A stretch of 64,000 nt of DNA from positions 19,100,701 to 19,164,700 of the forward strand of contig CM070877.1 of NCBI GenBank assembly GCA_036365515.1, written 5' to 3'. The notes under the pieces are model-generated. The model had not been told where the DNA came from, did no database searches, and was given only the letters and a program-made list of their open reading frames with translations. The translations under genes were made by a program, and so were the position numbers. How positions within the stretch are numbered: the first letter of the stretch is position 1; every line of letters begins with the position of its first letter. Origin of the DNA: Torymus aiolomorphi. Lineage: Eukaryota > Arthropoda > Insecta > Hymenoptera > Torymidae. Shown here piece by piece: positions 12,697 to 23,561 of this stretch.

Positions 12697-12786
12697 CTGC
12701 TGCTGGTGCTGGTGGTAGCTGTTGGCGGCATTGTTGCTGTTCTGGCTATTGCCGCCGCCACCGGCTTGACTGCCACCGCCGCTCAT
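11955..12786 (-). CDS. scro: scarecrow / Nkx2.1-type homeobox protein, coding exon 1
   Basis: First coding exon, 277 codons plus one base. The ATG at 12786 is the first in-frame ATG after an upstream in-frame stop (TAA near 12867), followed by MSGGGSQAGGGG. Visible parts in order are an opa-type tract of about 14 Gln (residues ~28-41), the LAMSLSPKH motif, the NK2 TN repressor motif TPFSVTDILSPIEESYRKLE (about residues 80-100), poly-Ala, long Gly/Ser-rich linkers, and NDPRLA before the donor (GCAA|GTGAGT at 11955/11954). TN plus the downstream homeobox identifies scro rather than vnd or tinman. GC content is far above the flanks. Family knowledge: the TN motif recruits Groucho corepressor. 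Confidence 0.93.
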
Positions 12787-14720
12787 CTCGGTGAAGACCT
12801 CGACGCTCCTGCCGTCGAAGTAACGCAGATACGAACCGCAAAGAATTTTGGCGACGTACCCTTACAACCAGTGCGGCATATTCTTCCTCCTCCCACCCGC
12901 GCTCTACCTCTCTTTCTCTCGCGCTGTGGTCGATCGGTGCGGGTACTCCTCGCACCTTCGCGATTGATTATCTCTCTTGCGCTTACACTAATAACAACAA
13001 CAACAAAAAAAACGTGTGTCACTGGATTTACATCTGCCGCACTCTCGATCAACTATATATATGTATATCTCACGGACACTGGCGTATACTTCCGCGAATC
13101 GTCTCACTTGATCATCGCACAGGTCTCGCGGGGCACTAGTGCCGGGCGCCGCCGGGCACCGGCCGCGTGTAACACTGAAGGCTCGCGCGCGGCGGTCGAG
13201 AAAGTGTGTGGCCGGCCAGGGCCGGCCGGCGGCCGACACTGGAATATCTGCACTGCGTGTGTCTCGGGGGCGGCCGGGCCGCCCGGGTCTTCGAAGAGGC
13301 TGCTCGGCGCCTGCTGCTGCTGCGGCACTCGCTCTCGCACTCGGCCGTGTACAGAGTGTATAGTGTCTCTCGAGGACTGCAGGCGCTCTCACGCGCGCGC
13401 ACGAGCGCTCTCTCTCTCTCGCTCTCGATGGAGCGGGCAGGCCCGGGCGCCGCGCTCTCGGGTCGAGAGGATCCGGCGGGCGAGAGAGCGCGCGCGCGGC
13501 CTTCGAAAAGCAGAGAGAGCCGAAGGGTTGTTTTCTCTCTTCCGGCGTGCGGGGCCTCTCACTCTCTCGCGCGCGCAGCAGCTCCTTGTGTGCTCGCGCG
13601 CGCTGTGTGTAGTGTGCTCGCTCGAGAGTATAGGTAGAGGAGGACGAGCGCCGCTGCAGCAGCTCTCTCTCTCTCACTCGCTCTCCTCGGCTCCGGGGCT
13701 CTCTCGGGTGCGGATCCGCGCTAGCTGGCTGGCTGGCCTGCCTGTATGGATGAATGAATGGAGAGTACTGTTGGGGCTCTCCTGGAGAGGCCCTCTCACG
13801 GCCGCTTAGACCCACTCGAGGGAGCGACGCTCAGCGAGGCGGCGGCGGTGGCGGCGACAGCGACGGTGGCTGGCTGCTGCCTCCCCCCTACTCTCGCGCG
13901 ATAGTACCACCACCACCAGTAGTAGCAGCGGTGCTGCTGCTGCGGCTGCAGGCTACCCCCGAGCCCGGCAGCAAGCGGATAGATAGAGCCTCAGTTGCCG
14001 TCGAGCCGGACGGATGTGTATGCGCGCGCGCGCACCCGAGAAACCGCGGGAGAAGAGAGCGCGAGCTGCGATGCTGCTGTTTCGAGCGATAGCGACGGGG
14101 CGAGCGAGTCAAAGAGAGAGGAAAAAAAAGTGTGCCCCCTCCTTCAGCGCGCGATAGCAAGAGCAGTAGCTGTGTCGCGCGGTCCAGATGGCGAAGAGGA
14201 GTGAAGAGGATGGAAGGAGGGAGGGAGAGAGAGAGCTTGCAACCCATTGGCCCAGCCCCGCCAATGGGACGCGGAGTGTTACCTGATTGGCCGGGTAATC
14301 CCAGCGCTACTGGTCGGCGGATCAGGGGAAGGCACGGCCGACAGCCAATAGTCGATGCGAAGGGCTAAGGGTCCGCCCTCTCGTACCTAGTGGTGGGAGC
14401 GTTCGCAGCGCGCCATCATTGTGGAGGGTGGTGAGTCTCTCCCACCAGCGATTGCGAAAAAGGGGTGGGGACGAGTAAGGGGAATAAGCGAGCGGGACGC
14501 AGGCCACCTACGGCAGCCGGACCACACTGTTATACCGCGTCCTGCACCCAGGGTAGCTCCGTGCGCAAAACCCGACAGAAGGGGTGAGAAACGAGATATG
14601 AGATCTAATCCACGATGCCGCGATAGGATGTGCTGCGCGCTCCCAGATGCAGTTTCTCCCGTGATGCGGGCAAAAACGCTAGCGAGCTGCGTATAATTGC
14701 GCGGTAGTTGCTGTTGCTGT
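12787..14720 (-). promoter_or_regulatory. CpG-rich 5' UTR/promoter region of scro
   Basis: About 1.9 kb immediately upstream of the scro ATG, strongly CpG-rich and dense in CTCTC/GAGAG and GCGCGC words, unlike the AT-rich DNA beyond 14.8 kb. Long open frames on both strands here (for example 12088-13809 plus) come from the base composition. A TATATATACAC stretch near 14740 could be a core promoter for minus-strand transcription, but no start site can be fixed from sequence. Confidence 0.5.
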
Positions 14721-14941
14721 AGCGTGTGCACGGTGATCGGGTGTATATATACACGTGGAACTATTAGGGGACGATGTTATGGGAAGTATCGTTTCGTGAA
14801 TTTCGAGGCTTGAGAATTGCTGCGTCACATAAGATACTGAGATAGCCTTACTTTTTAATATGAATCTGCAGTATCAGTTTGTATTTGTGTTACAGATGGT
14901 CATTAGGTATATCAACAAGATTTTGCAGTAGAATTTCAGCT

Positions 14942-15023
14942 ATACGGAGAAACATTTTTTTGTAAACTTTACTTTTTTTTTAAAAATGTAAAGTTCGCAA
15001 CAAAATTTTTTCCGCGTAATGTT
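14942..15023. mobile_element. 80-bp hairpin, MITE remnant
   Basis: Imperfect inverted repeat: TATACGGAGAAACATTTTTT and AAACTTTAC on the left are mirrored by GTAAAGTT and AAAATTTTTTCCGCGTA on the right. No coding capacity. Confidence 0.45.
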
Positions 15024-16512
15024 ATGTACCATGTATGTAAGGTAATGAATGTTGGATCATTGATCACAAGATATTTATTAATTTATGACACATGTCGCTG
15101 ACTCAACTGCGTCATCGTTCTACACCTCTTTATTACTTTTTAAAATGGTATCTGATAGGTATATCTATGGTATGATATGTACATCATTTTTCTTTTTATA
15201 TTTTATACCAATCTTATCATAAAGGATATTTACAAGTCCGTTTTTATGCAATATTAATAAATATTAGACAACAAAATATAAATTTGTTAAAAATAAATGA
15301 TATAGTATATTTTAGTGTACACATATTCATTGTAGAATTCAAAGATGGTGTATAACATTAAAAAAAAAATGTCAAACAATTAATGCCCTAAATGTGTATT
15401 AATTTTAATTTACTAAAAGCTGAAAACGTTAAATCTATGCTTATATCAAAATTCAAAGTGTAGATAGAAGGCGAAACACGAATGTTCTTATTTTTCATTG
15501 TTTATGAATAATTGATTTATTAAAAAAAAAAAAAACTTACGCAGATTTATCACTAATTATTACATTATTTTTTAAAAATTCTGTTGAATGAAAAGAAATT
15601 TTTCTTTTCCTTTTATTGTGAATTTTCCGAAGAATTTGAATCAATTTATTTTCTTTTTGAAGCCACATTACTAAAATTGACATTTTTATTAAAGTAGTAA
15701 TCTACTATTATATTAAGAAGCTTGAGTCGTGTGTCGTGTAACTGTGTGCCGTCTATGATATAATGTCCCCCAATAACTTCATGTCTAGAAGTAACCTTGA
15801 CACCTAGACATCCTCTTCATAGAGTAAAAAGTAGGATACCTGTTGCCCTTCTTCGTAGGCGACGTCTCGACGACGTGGAAGTCAACCTGACACCTGGACA
15901 TCGTCTACAGGGAGTTTCCGATATTTTCGATAATTTGAATCAATATATGGTGCCCTTCCTCGTAGACAATATCTCACCGACCTGGAGATCATCCTGACAT
16001 CTGAACATCGTCTACAGGAAGTAAATATGTCCGGGCGTATCCAATCAGTATGCATTCCTAAAGAATCCATTAATAAAAAAAATTAATTCCTGTAGAATTA
16101 TACTTAAATTATTAATTGTTAAAAAAAGCATTTATATATACAATATTCTAGAGTTCATAATGAATTCAAATTTATATCATTTGGAACAACAATTTTTTTA
16201 ACACTATAAATTTAATTGTACCAGGAGTTGTCAAAGAATTCATTAATAACTTATTAAGTTTCAAAAATAATTATATTTGACTGAAAAATGATCAAAACAT
16301 GAATCCATTTTTAATACTTTTAAAACAATTTTAGAATACTTTGTTGATGCATTTTACTATATTAATAATTAGTTATGAATCCTTATTTAATTATCATAAA
16401 TCTATATAGACCATTTACTTAAAGTCATAAATTCTTTGAAAATACTTTCGGTAGAATCTAATTAAACTTGTAATGTATAATGAAGTTTATAATGAATACT
16501 TAATGTATACTA
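15024..16512. other. AT-rich non-coding stretch
   Basis: No coding region recognised. The only structure seen is the degenerate tandem repeat at 15788-16030. Confidence 0.6.
15788..16030. repeat. degenerate tandem repeat, ~95-105 bp period
   Basis: Three imperfect units share CCTTGACACCTAGACATC / CCTGACACCTGGACATCG / CCTGACATCTGAACATCG followed by TCTACAGG, with GTGCCCTTCCTCGTAGAC-like segments between. It is open in one frame over 66 codons but has no known domain. Confidence 0.55.
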
Positions 16513-17451
16513 CCCTACTGAAAAAACCCTTGTGTGAACCCAAATGTGTACCCACATGGGTTCTTACAAGAGTTCCCATAAGCGTTTCCCAATGAGTTCC
16601 CACGTGGTTTCCCACATGGGAAACCATCTGGCTAATTGACTGGGGATCCCATGTGGGGACCTGTATGGGATCCCCGGAGAGTTGATGAAAATTAGTTTGT
16701 ACACAATTTATTTAAATTATGTATTGTTTAGTAATGTATTAAATATTGTATAATAAATTTTCGGATACCATTTTATGCTTTATTAGATAACAAACTTTTA
16801 GTCTCCATTGTAAAGGGGATATCAAAAACAAGGCAAGCCTTGTAATTCGGGCTCTTCGTAAAGAGTCATTTGCACGTTTGAATTACACGGCTTATATACT
16901 CTCGGCCATCCCGTGTATCCACAGAAAGCACTACCGAAGCGCAGCATAGCGGCAACAAAGGAGAACTTGTGATGGGCGGCTCTCGGTAAAGAAGCTTCGT
17001 CTATTTATCCGCTATGTGGCGCTTCGGTAGTGCTTTCTGTGGATGCACGGGATGGCCGAGAGTATATAAGCCGTGTAATTCAAATGTGCAAATGACTCTT
17101 TACGAAGAGTCCGAATTACAAGGCTTGCCTTGTTTTTGATATCCCCTTTACAATGGGAACTAAAAATTTGTTATCTAATAAAGCATAAAATGGTATCCGA
17201 AAATTTATTATTATACAATATTTAATGCATGACTAAATAATAATTAATTTAAATAAATTGTGTGCAAACTAATTTTCATCAACTCTCCGGGGATCCCATA
17301 CAGGTTCCCACATGGGATCCCCAGTCAATTAGCCAGATGGTTTCCCATGTGGGAAACCACGTGGGAACTCATTGGGAAACGCTTATGGGAACTCTTGTAA
17401 GAACCCATGTGGGTACACATTTGGGTTCACACAAGGGTTTTTTCAGTAAGG
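16513..17451. mobile_element. 939-bp foldback element, CCCTACTG ends, copy A
   Basis: The whole element is one long inverted repeat with a loop of roughly 55 nt near 16980. Ends are CCCTACTGAAAAAACCCTTG and the inverse (right end has CAGTAAGG). The dinucleotide TA is duplicated outside (16511-16512, 17452-17453). Arms contain short self-complementary words (CCCATGTGGG, GGGATCCC, CTCTTTACGAAGAG-like). It is nearly identical, and equal in length, to the copy at 52594-53532. No transposase is encoded, so it is probably non-autonomous. Confidence 0.9.
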
Positions 17452-17906
17452 TAATTTTATAAATATTTATGTAGGCACATCAGGCTGCCTATAGAGGCCC
17501 TGATTTTCGTCTTAAATTCATTTCTACTCGAGGCTCGGGGGGCCTCAGGCGCACATGCACAATGCATATGCACACGCACGCACACATACATACACACGCA
17601 CACACACACGCACGCACATACACTGCATGAATTCTCAAAGAATTCAGATTACGCCGATTACGCGCTATCGATACTGGACGAGTGCTGCGCGTGATTGCAG
17701 ACGCAACCACAATTAACGCAGCGCATGTGGCGCTACCTACAGGGACGTCTATAGAGTTAGATCTGTTGCTTAGATACGGCAGAAACAGCCAAACAGGAAA
17801 TTCTCTCTCTGTCGCTCTCTTTACCTCCTCGTGTGTGTGAAACACTAAAGAACATAACTTGAGTTTGTAATTGTATTCACAATTTTACTCCCCATTGTCA
17901 AATGTA
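17452..17906. other. intergenic stretch with CA-rich microsatellite
   Basis: Contains a CACACG-type repeat at about 17568-17625. No gene recognised. Confidence 0.6.
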
Positions 17907-18200
17907 AAAATTGTTGTTTTGGTCAATTCTGACCAGATCCGTTGGGAGCAGGAAAGAAAATAGACTACGATGTTAAGTAGTTGCAACGTTTCGTCGACGG
18001 GTTTGTCGACCTCTTCAGGCTAAGTTATCGCACAGCGATCCGTCGAGTACGGATTACTCGACGGATCGCTGTGCGATAACTTAGCCTGAAGAGGTCGACA
18101 AACCCGTCGACGAAACGTTGCAACTACTTAACATCGTAGTCTATTTTCTTTCCTGCTCCCAACGGATCTGGTCAGAATTGACCAAAACAACAATTTTTAC
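17907..18200. repeat. near-perfect 290-bp palindrome with hammerhead-like cores
   Basis: The two arms of about 143 nt are essentially identical in inverse, with a 5-nt loop (CGGAT) near 18044. Each strand carries the order CTGAAGA, a GTCGAC...GTCGAC stem, GAAA, CGTT (plus strand about 18086-18119, mirrored on the minus strand). This is the layout of a hammerhead ribozyme core as found in Penelope-like element ends. Stem I is weak here. I read it as two tail-to-tail Penelope terminal repeats; that origin is inferred. Confidence 0.7.
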
Positions 18201-18669
18201 TAAAGAACATGCTGGACATCGGTGTAGCTTCTCCAGGACGAACGAATTTTTATGGTAAGCCTTCGGGTAATGGCGAGTCTTAAGACACAATGAGGCCCAC
18301 GCAGTGGCACAACTTTCCAATCCTCTTGGACATCCCTATAGCAGCCGATGCATCTCCAGTCGGATGTATGGGGGACTTGAAGTATGCAATGTGCATGTGG
18401 GAGGTTCTTCGAACAAATGCCTTCCTTCTGTTCAGATGGGCGTTTGAGGCCCTCTGCAGCTGGTCTGCCTCATCTCTGTTTTCTGGTTTTGCCAGCCTTT
18501 TGTAGGGAGGTGTTTCTTACTCTGGGGTCTGAATATATCTCGCCTTCAAAATTCCTTGTTGAACAGGTCGCAGAGGCAGCGGAGGAGTCACCAATTGCTG
18601 TGGCACAGGGATGTATTGTTGAGCAGGTGCTCTCTGCATTAAATAAAGGAGCCTCATTTGTGGGTGCAT
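18201..18669. other. unassigned sequence next to Gypsy remnant
   Basis: Open for about 100 codons on the plus strand, but no domain is recognised. It may be the extreme 3' part of the Gypsy remnant that follows. Confidence 0.3.
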
Positions 18670-20042
18670 CTTTCTATGAAGGGAGGTTCTTGTAAGCAGG
18701 ACTGCCCCAGATCTTCTGAGTCGGAGAGGCGGGGCTCTCTGGGATCGTAATTTCTGGATCCGGTGAAGCCGGGCTTTCTAGGATAACCAGATCCGGGGAA
18801 GCAGGACTCTCCAGCGTCTCTGTCTTCACGGTGCCGTGGAAGCTCAGTATTAGGTAGATTTTTTTCTGTTTTGTTGATCGACCAGTTGTTGGCAAATAGG
18901 GATGCTCATTTCACAATCGACTGACATAAAATGCGCGATATTACCTTTTCTCATTAAAAGTTGATCTCGGGAGTATTCGACGGAGGTTATCACAAGAATT
19001 CTTTCGGGTTGGTTCACACAGGACTGGGTTGACCCCACAGGACCTTACTCCCTCGGGGTAGATTGGGTCTGATCCACATAGGATTTCTCTTTGATCCATA
19101 CATGATTATCACTCATCATTGCTTCCTTATGGGGTTCTTTCTCAATCCACACAAGATGGGGGCTTATCGGGTCTACGCTGAATTTTATTTTGCAAGTTTT
19201 AATTTTAATAATTTTAACTTCATTATCAACGTCAGACGCACTTTCGCCACAATATTCGTCAGAGGTTAATTCATTGGTTATTGTTTCTGTCGGTATATTA
19301 TGAACCCTACTTTTACCTGACGGAATTTCTTGATAGGAATTTTCATGTAGGTCCCCGGCTCTACCTTTCTTATCATGTGTGGAAGTACTACGATTCAGGG
19401 ACATGGTCTCGGAGCCCCCGGCACACTAAACAACTTTGGTCGCCATGGTCACAGCCGGAACGGAATCGCCTGTCGGGATTTCTTGATACGGATTTTTCTG
19501 TAGGTCCCTGGCTCATCCAGCATCCGCGAAGGCATTGGTCGTGCTTTTCACGACCGGATATCTCCTAACATCTACATCCCCTACGGGCATCATCGGCCAC
19601 GATATATGTGCAACCGGAGTTTCCCTAATACTACTCTCTTCACATCTAGAGGGCATCAGCCATGACCCCCGTGACCGGCTCGTATCTAAAGCTACCTTGG
19701 CTACGGTATGCGTGCAACCGCTGCTCTCTTCAAATGAAGAGGTAGAGATAAATCTGTCCTTGTCCGTACGTTCGTTGTCCGTTGTCCGTTTCAGTCAAAT
19801 TGCGAGGAATTTCGGGACCTTCGGCGCCTTCCTAACCTTGATTCTCAAAGGTTGACTGTTTTATTAACAATAAAGACATTTTCTGTCTCTAGTTCAGAAA
19901 AAGGTTCCTCCGAGCCGAAAGTATCTGGATTTGGAAGTATGGAAGAGGTGGGTACGGGGTTTCTGGGCAGTGCGTCTGCGTTCATGTTGATTTTACCGGG
20001 ATTGTGTACTATATCATAGTCATATTCTCTGAACAATATTTT

Positions 20043-20935
20043 CTACCTTGCTATCATCGCGACGGAATCTTTTAGTTTATGCAGCCATAATAAGGGTCGA
20101 TGTCGGTTACTAACATGATTTCTACCACATAAATAGGGTCTAAATTGCTTTACTGCATGAATTATTGCCAAAAGTTCTTTCTCGGTGGTAGTGTAATTTA
20201 ATTCTGCACTTACTAACGCTCTCGATGTATATGCGATTGGATGATCTTTTCCGATAGGGCCCTGGCTTAATACGCTACCTAAACCGAAATTTGACGCGTC
20301 CATAGTTACCGCGAAGGGTGAGTTGAAATCAGGGTATTGTAATAAAGTTTGAGAACAAAGTTTTTGTTTAAAAGTGACAAAACCGTCTTCTTGTGCTTCC
20401 CTCACGTGAATTTAATTTCCTTCTGTGAAAGGTAATGAAGCGGTCTAGCGATTTTGGCGAATTCGGGGATAAGACGATCATACCCGGACAATCCCAAAAA
20501 TTGTTTGGGATGCCTGGATTTTCCGAGGGTCGGGTCTTACGCCTTGCTCTGAGATTACGTGATAGAGATGAACAACTTCTTTTTTCAAAAAGAGGCACAT
20601 ATCAGGCTGCAAGGTGAGGCCGGCTGTTTTCGATCTTCCAAAAAGCTTTTTCAATTTACGAGAATGATCTTCAAGAGATTCAGCATATACTACTATGTCA
20701 TCCATATAAATAAATAACTCGAACCCTTGCAACCCGGTAAGAACCTTATCCACAAGAACTTGGAATGTAGAGGGGGCGCCTTTTAATCCCATAGGCATTC
20801 TTTTGTACTGTAAATGATTAAACGGAGTAGAAAATGCAGTTTTAGGAGCATTCGCGGGATCTATAGGCACTTGGTGAAACCCTGAAGCTAAATCGAGTGT
20901 AGAGAAATACTTGCTTCTACCTAATTAATTGGTCA
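20043..20935 (-). pseudogene. Gypsy RT and RNase H fragment, frameshifted
   Basis: The reverse transcriptase palm is visible: DLASGFHQVPID, FNHLQYKRMPMGLKGAPSTFQ and the catalytic FIYMDDIVVYAES. After a frame break near 20478-20405 the RNase H domain follows (AVTMDASNFGLGSVLSQG, TTTEKELLAIIHAVKQFRPY). The YMDD box is intact, but the frame is broken and the upstream RT is separated by the 893-bp foldback. Typical of a dead Ty3/Gypsy element; no host function is suggested. Confidence 0.85.
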
Positions 20936-20948
20936 ACGATTGCAGTTA

Positions 20949-21841
20949 CACTGAGAAAAAAATTGTGTAATTTTTATAATTTTTATAGGAAAATTTACTA
21001 TACTGGAGGGGAATCTCACCACAAGATGTCAATTTAATAGTTTTTATAAAACAGTATAGTAATTTTTAGACTTTCTCGAAAAATTTCAGAAAAAAATTTT
21101 TTTCACCGATTTTATTCGTTTTATTAAGAACTTTTTAAGAATAAACAGATATGATGAAATAATATTAAATTTAAACGATGAAAAAAATCTTGCCAGAATG
21201 GGGAATCGAACGTGGGCCTCCGAATTGGCAAGCGAACTTCTTACCATTTACGCCGTTGACGAACATTTACACGATCTAATTCGAATCGTCTACATATATT
21301 ATAGTATAACAATACTTATAAAAGTGAATTATTCTTATCAAACTTTAAAAACAAATTGGATATTAATCTATGGATAATTATTTAAGTGTTGATCAAAGTA
21401 ATTAATAAAAAAACGTATCTATACTATGTCTAAAGCAAGTTTTCTTCAATAAAATTGCAGGTTAGAACGAGTCGGCGCGATGTTATGTTGTTTTGATTGT
21501 AGCGCGCATGCGCAGTGCAGTATGTACTCCTAAATTACTATATTGTACAGGAAAAATTTTTGTCCAATATAATAAAATTTACTAGTTTTCTAGGTAAAAT
21601 TTATATTAAAGTTTTGTAAAATTTATGAAACCTAATTTTTATCATGCTGTTTAGTAATTTTTTCTACTTTTGTATAATAACTTTTATTAACTTTTTAGTA
21701 ATTTTTTCATACTTTTAGTGTAAAAGTTATTAGAATTTTAGTAAATATCTCATTTGTGCGATCTTGTGGCAGGATTCTCCGCACAGTATAGTAATTTTTC
21801 CTATAAGTATTGTAAAAATTCTAAAACTTTTTTTCTCAGTG
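20949..21841. mobile_element. 893-bp foldback inserted in Gypsy RT, TA duplication
   Basis: Ends are CACTGAGAAAAAAATTGTGT and its inverse; arms run about 55-60 bp and then decay. TA flanks both ends (20947-20948, 21842-21843). Removing the element and one TA leaves the Gypsy RT frame continuous across the junction, which confirms both the boundaries and the 2-bp TA duplication. The middle holds a tRNA-Gly-like sequence (21191-21265) and inner inverted words CACAAGAT / ATCTTGTGGC. Confidence 0.88.
21191..21265 (-). other. tRNA-Gly-like sequence inside a foldback
   Basis: On the minus strand it runs with a D-arm-like GGCGTAAATGGTAAGAA, an anticodon-loop-like TTGCCAA (GCC), then GGAGGCCCACGTTCGATTCC. 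The B box GTTCGATTCC is perfect and the order matches eukaryotic tRNA-Gly(GCC). The acceptor and T stems do not pair properly, so this is a tRNA-derived module (SINE-like or captured), not a functional tRNA gene. Confidence 0.55.
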
Positions 21842-22284
21842 TATGTTAAGGAGAGGATACGCGGAGGCAATCGTTTCATTTAATGTGATAAAGTCAATTA
21901 CTAATCGCCATCTTTTATCTCCTTGTGATTCCGGTTTTTTAGGAACTATCCACAAGGAGGAGTTATAAGCTGATAACGACTCTTCTATACAATATCATTA
22001 TTAATTAATTCTTGGACTTGTTCCTGTACTACGTAAATGATGTATCCCGTAAATGATGTGGATAGCGGTATTGTTTTACATTAATAGGAGCGTTATCGAT
22101 AGTTGGAATTTTATGTGTAATCAATCATAGGAATTTTGCTAAGCTTATCATTTGGTAAATGGAACTGACAAGGAAATTCTGAAATCAAGGAGCGCGGGAG
22201 CGCTCCGAAGGCAAGTATAGAAGAAGCCTGAGGGTCGACCGCGCTACATATACATTGAAATGGATGCCCGAGAAATTGAAATAT

Positions 22285-22540
22285 TTACTGCAATTAATTA
22301 TTTTATGAAGCTAATGGCCATATCTACCAGTGAAAGGTGATTTTTTAAAAATTAAAAAATAAAAAACACCATAATCTTCGATGTTTCGGAGACTTTATTC
22401 ATATCTCCCTCTTCAGGAGATATGAATAAAGTCTCCGAAACGTCGAAGATTATGGTGTTTTTTTATTTTTTAATTTTTAAAAAATCACCTTTCACTGGTA
22501 GATATGGCCATTAGCTTCATAAAATAATTATCTACAATAC
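22285..22540. repeat. ~250-bp palindrome with hammerhead-like core at its centre
   Basis: Left arm from TGAAGCTAATGGCCATATCT through AGTCTCCGAAAC-type words is mirrored on the right. The centre on the minus strand reads CTGAAGA, GGAGA...TCTCC, GAAA, CATC: again a CUGANGA box, stem II and GAAA. Stem I can form between AUCUC and GAAGAU with one bulge. It resembles a pair of inverted Penelope ends. Confidence 0.65.
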
Positions 22541-23560
22541 TCTACCATTAGCTGAGATCAACAACTTATTTACTGCAATTTTCAATCGCTTTTATGTTCA
22601 CCCAAATTAAAATAACAACATGCTATTTTATCATACTATGTTGCACAAAAAGTTTCATGTAAAAAGATGTTCTCATATTAGAGATATTAAATAGTGAACA
22701 ATTTTATGTCTGGTTTCCGATTCTAAAATTTCTCCATGTTTCTCCATAAGATTCATAAACTATACATTTTTCTTCCGACCGTACATACCATAGCATTTTT
22801 GTCCGACCACATATACTAATAATGAATGAATGGCGATGACGAAATCCACTCGGTCGACTACTTTTGAGAAAAAAATTAAAAAATTAAAAAATGCGTCTTG
22901 TATGAAACACGTTTACTTTAGTAAAATTGACTTAATCGTTACGAAATTCCTTGTAGAGGTAGATTTTGGATAGCTCTCGGCTAAGTTCTTTGGGTTAAAT
23001 AATTTCAATAAATTTCAGAGATATTTAAGATTAAAATTTTCTTAATCTTTTTTTCAAATCATAATTTTTCGAGAATGGTTCGATGAATCAGCTCCAAATT
23101 TGTAGACAATTTTGTGTGTAATATTAATAATATATGGGCAAATTTTCATCAAGATCGTTCGATTACTTTTTGAGATATTTGATATTTAAAATTTTCGTAT
23201 TTTACAAAAAGAGTCATTTTCTTTGTCGTATGATAACTAGAGAAAAACCGCTACCAATTCATTGGCAAGATGCTTCCTCAAACTAATTTATCGATTTCAT
23301 TTTTTAAAATTTAAAAAACAAAAGTAAATTTTTCACAACAAAACTTTATTAATAAATAAAACTGTTTTCTTTATGTATCTTTGTTGTTTGTTAAACAATT
23401 TGACTGAATATAAAAAATATCTTTTTTGTTTTTTCATTTGTGTATCCTATACAAACAATTAATTATTATTATAAAAAACAGGTCGGGGCGATTCGGTAGG
23501 TGAATTCAGTAACTCAATTATAGATTATCGTGTTTCTTCTAGAAAAATAATATATATATC
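22541..23560. repeat. AT-rich stretch with dispersed ~300-bp repeat
   Basis: Positions about 22870-23245 match 32230-32600: GATTTTGGATAGCTCTCGG, ATCAGCTCCAAATTT, CAAATTTTCATCAAGATCG, TTTTTGAGATATTTGATATT, then CATTTTCTTTGTCG and ATAACTAGAGAAAA. The remainder has no gene. Confidence 0.55.
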
Positions 23561-23561
23561 T

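Larger units (their letters stand above)
18670..22240 (-). mobile_element. decayed Gypsy/Ty3 retrotransposon (copy 1)
   Basis: Minus-strand pol remnant. From right to left come a pre-RT stretch (22240-21844), RT split by a foldback at 20949-21841, RT with FIYMDD (20935-20478), RNase H (20405-20043), a connection segment with HNPGKINMNADALPRN (20036-19845), and a low-complexity region with repeated ESPASPD units (about 18895-18674). Stops and frameshifts separate the parts. No integrase and no LTRs are recognised. Confidence 0.8.

Noticed and set aside
12088..13809. 573-codon open frame on the plus strand
   Set aside because: Antisense to scro exon 1 and its CpG-rich leader; Arg/Ala-rich low-complexity reading produced by GC composition.
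12746..14731. Several minus- and plus-strand open frames upstream of scro
   Set aside because: Overlapping frames on both strands in GC-rich CTCTC/GAGAG DNA with no domain; likely 5' UTR or promoter.
17262..17462. 66-codon frame with HVGTH/THLGSH repeats (also at 53343-53546 and 52562-52783)
   Set aside because: Translation of the repeated CCCATGTGGG words in the foldback arms.
19063..19855. Plus-strand frames of 68-106 codons
   Set aside because: Antisense shadows of the Gypsy copy 1 spacer region.
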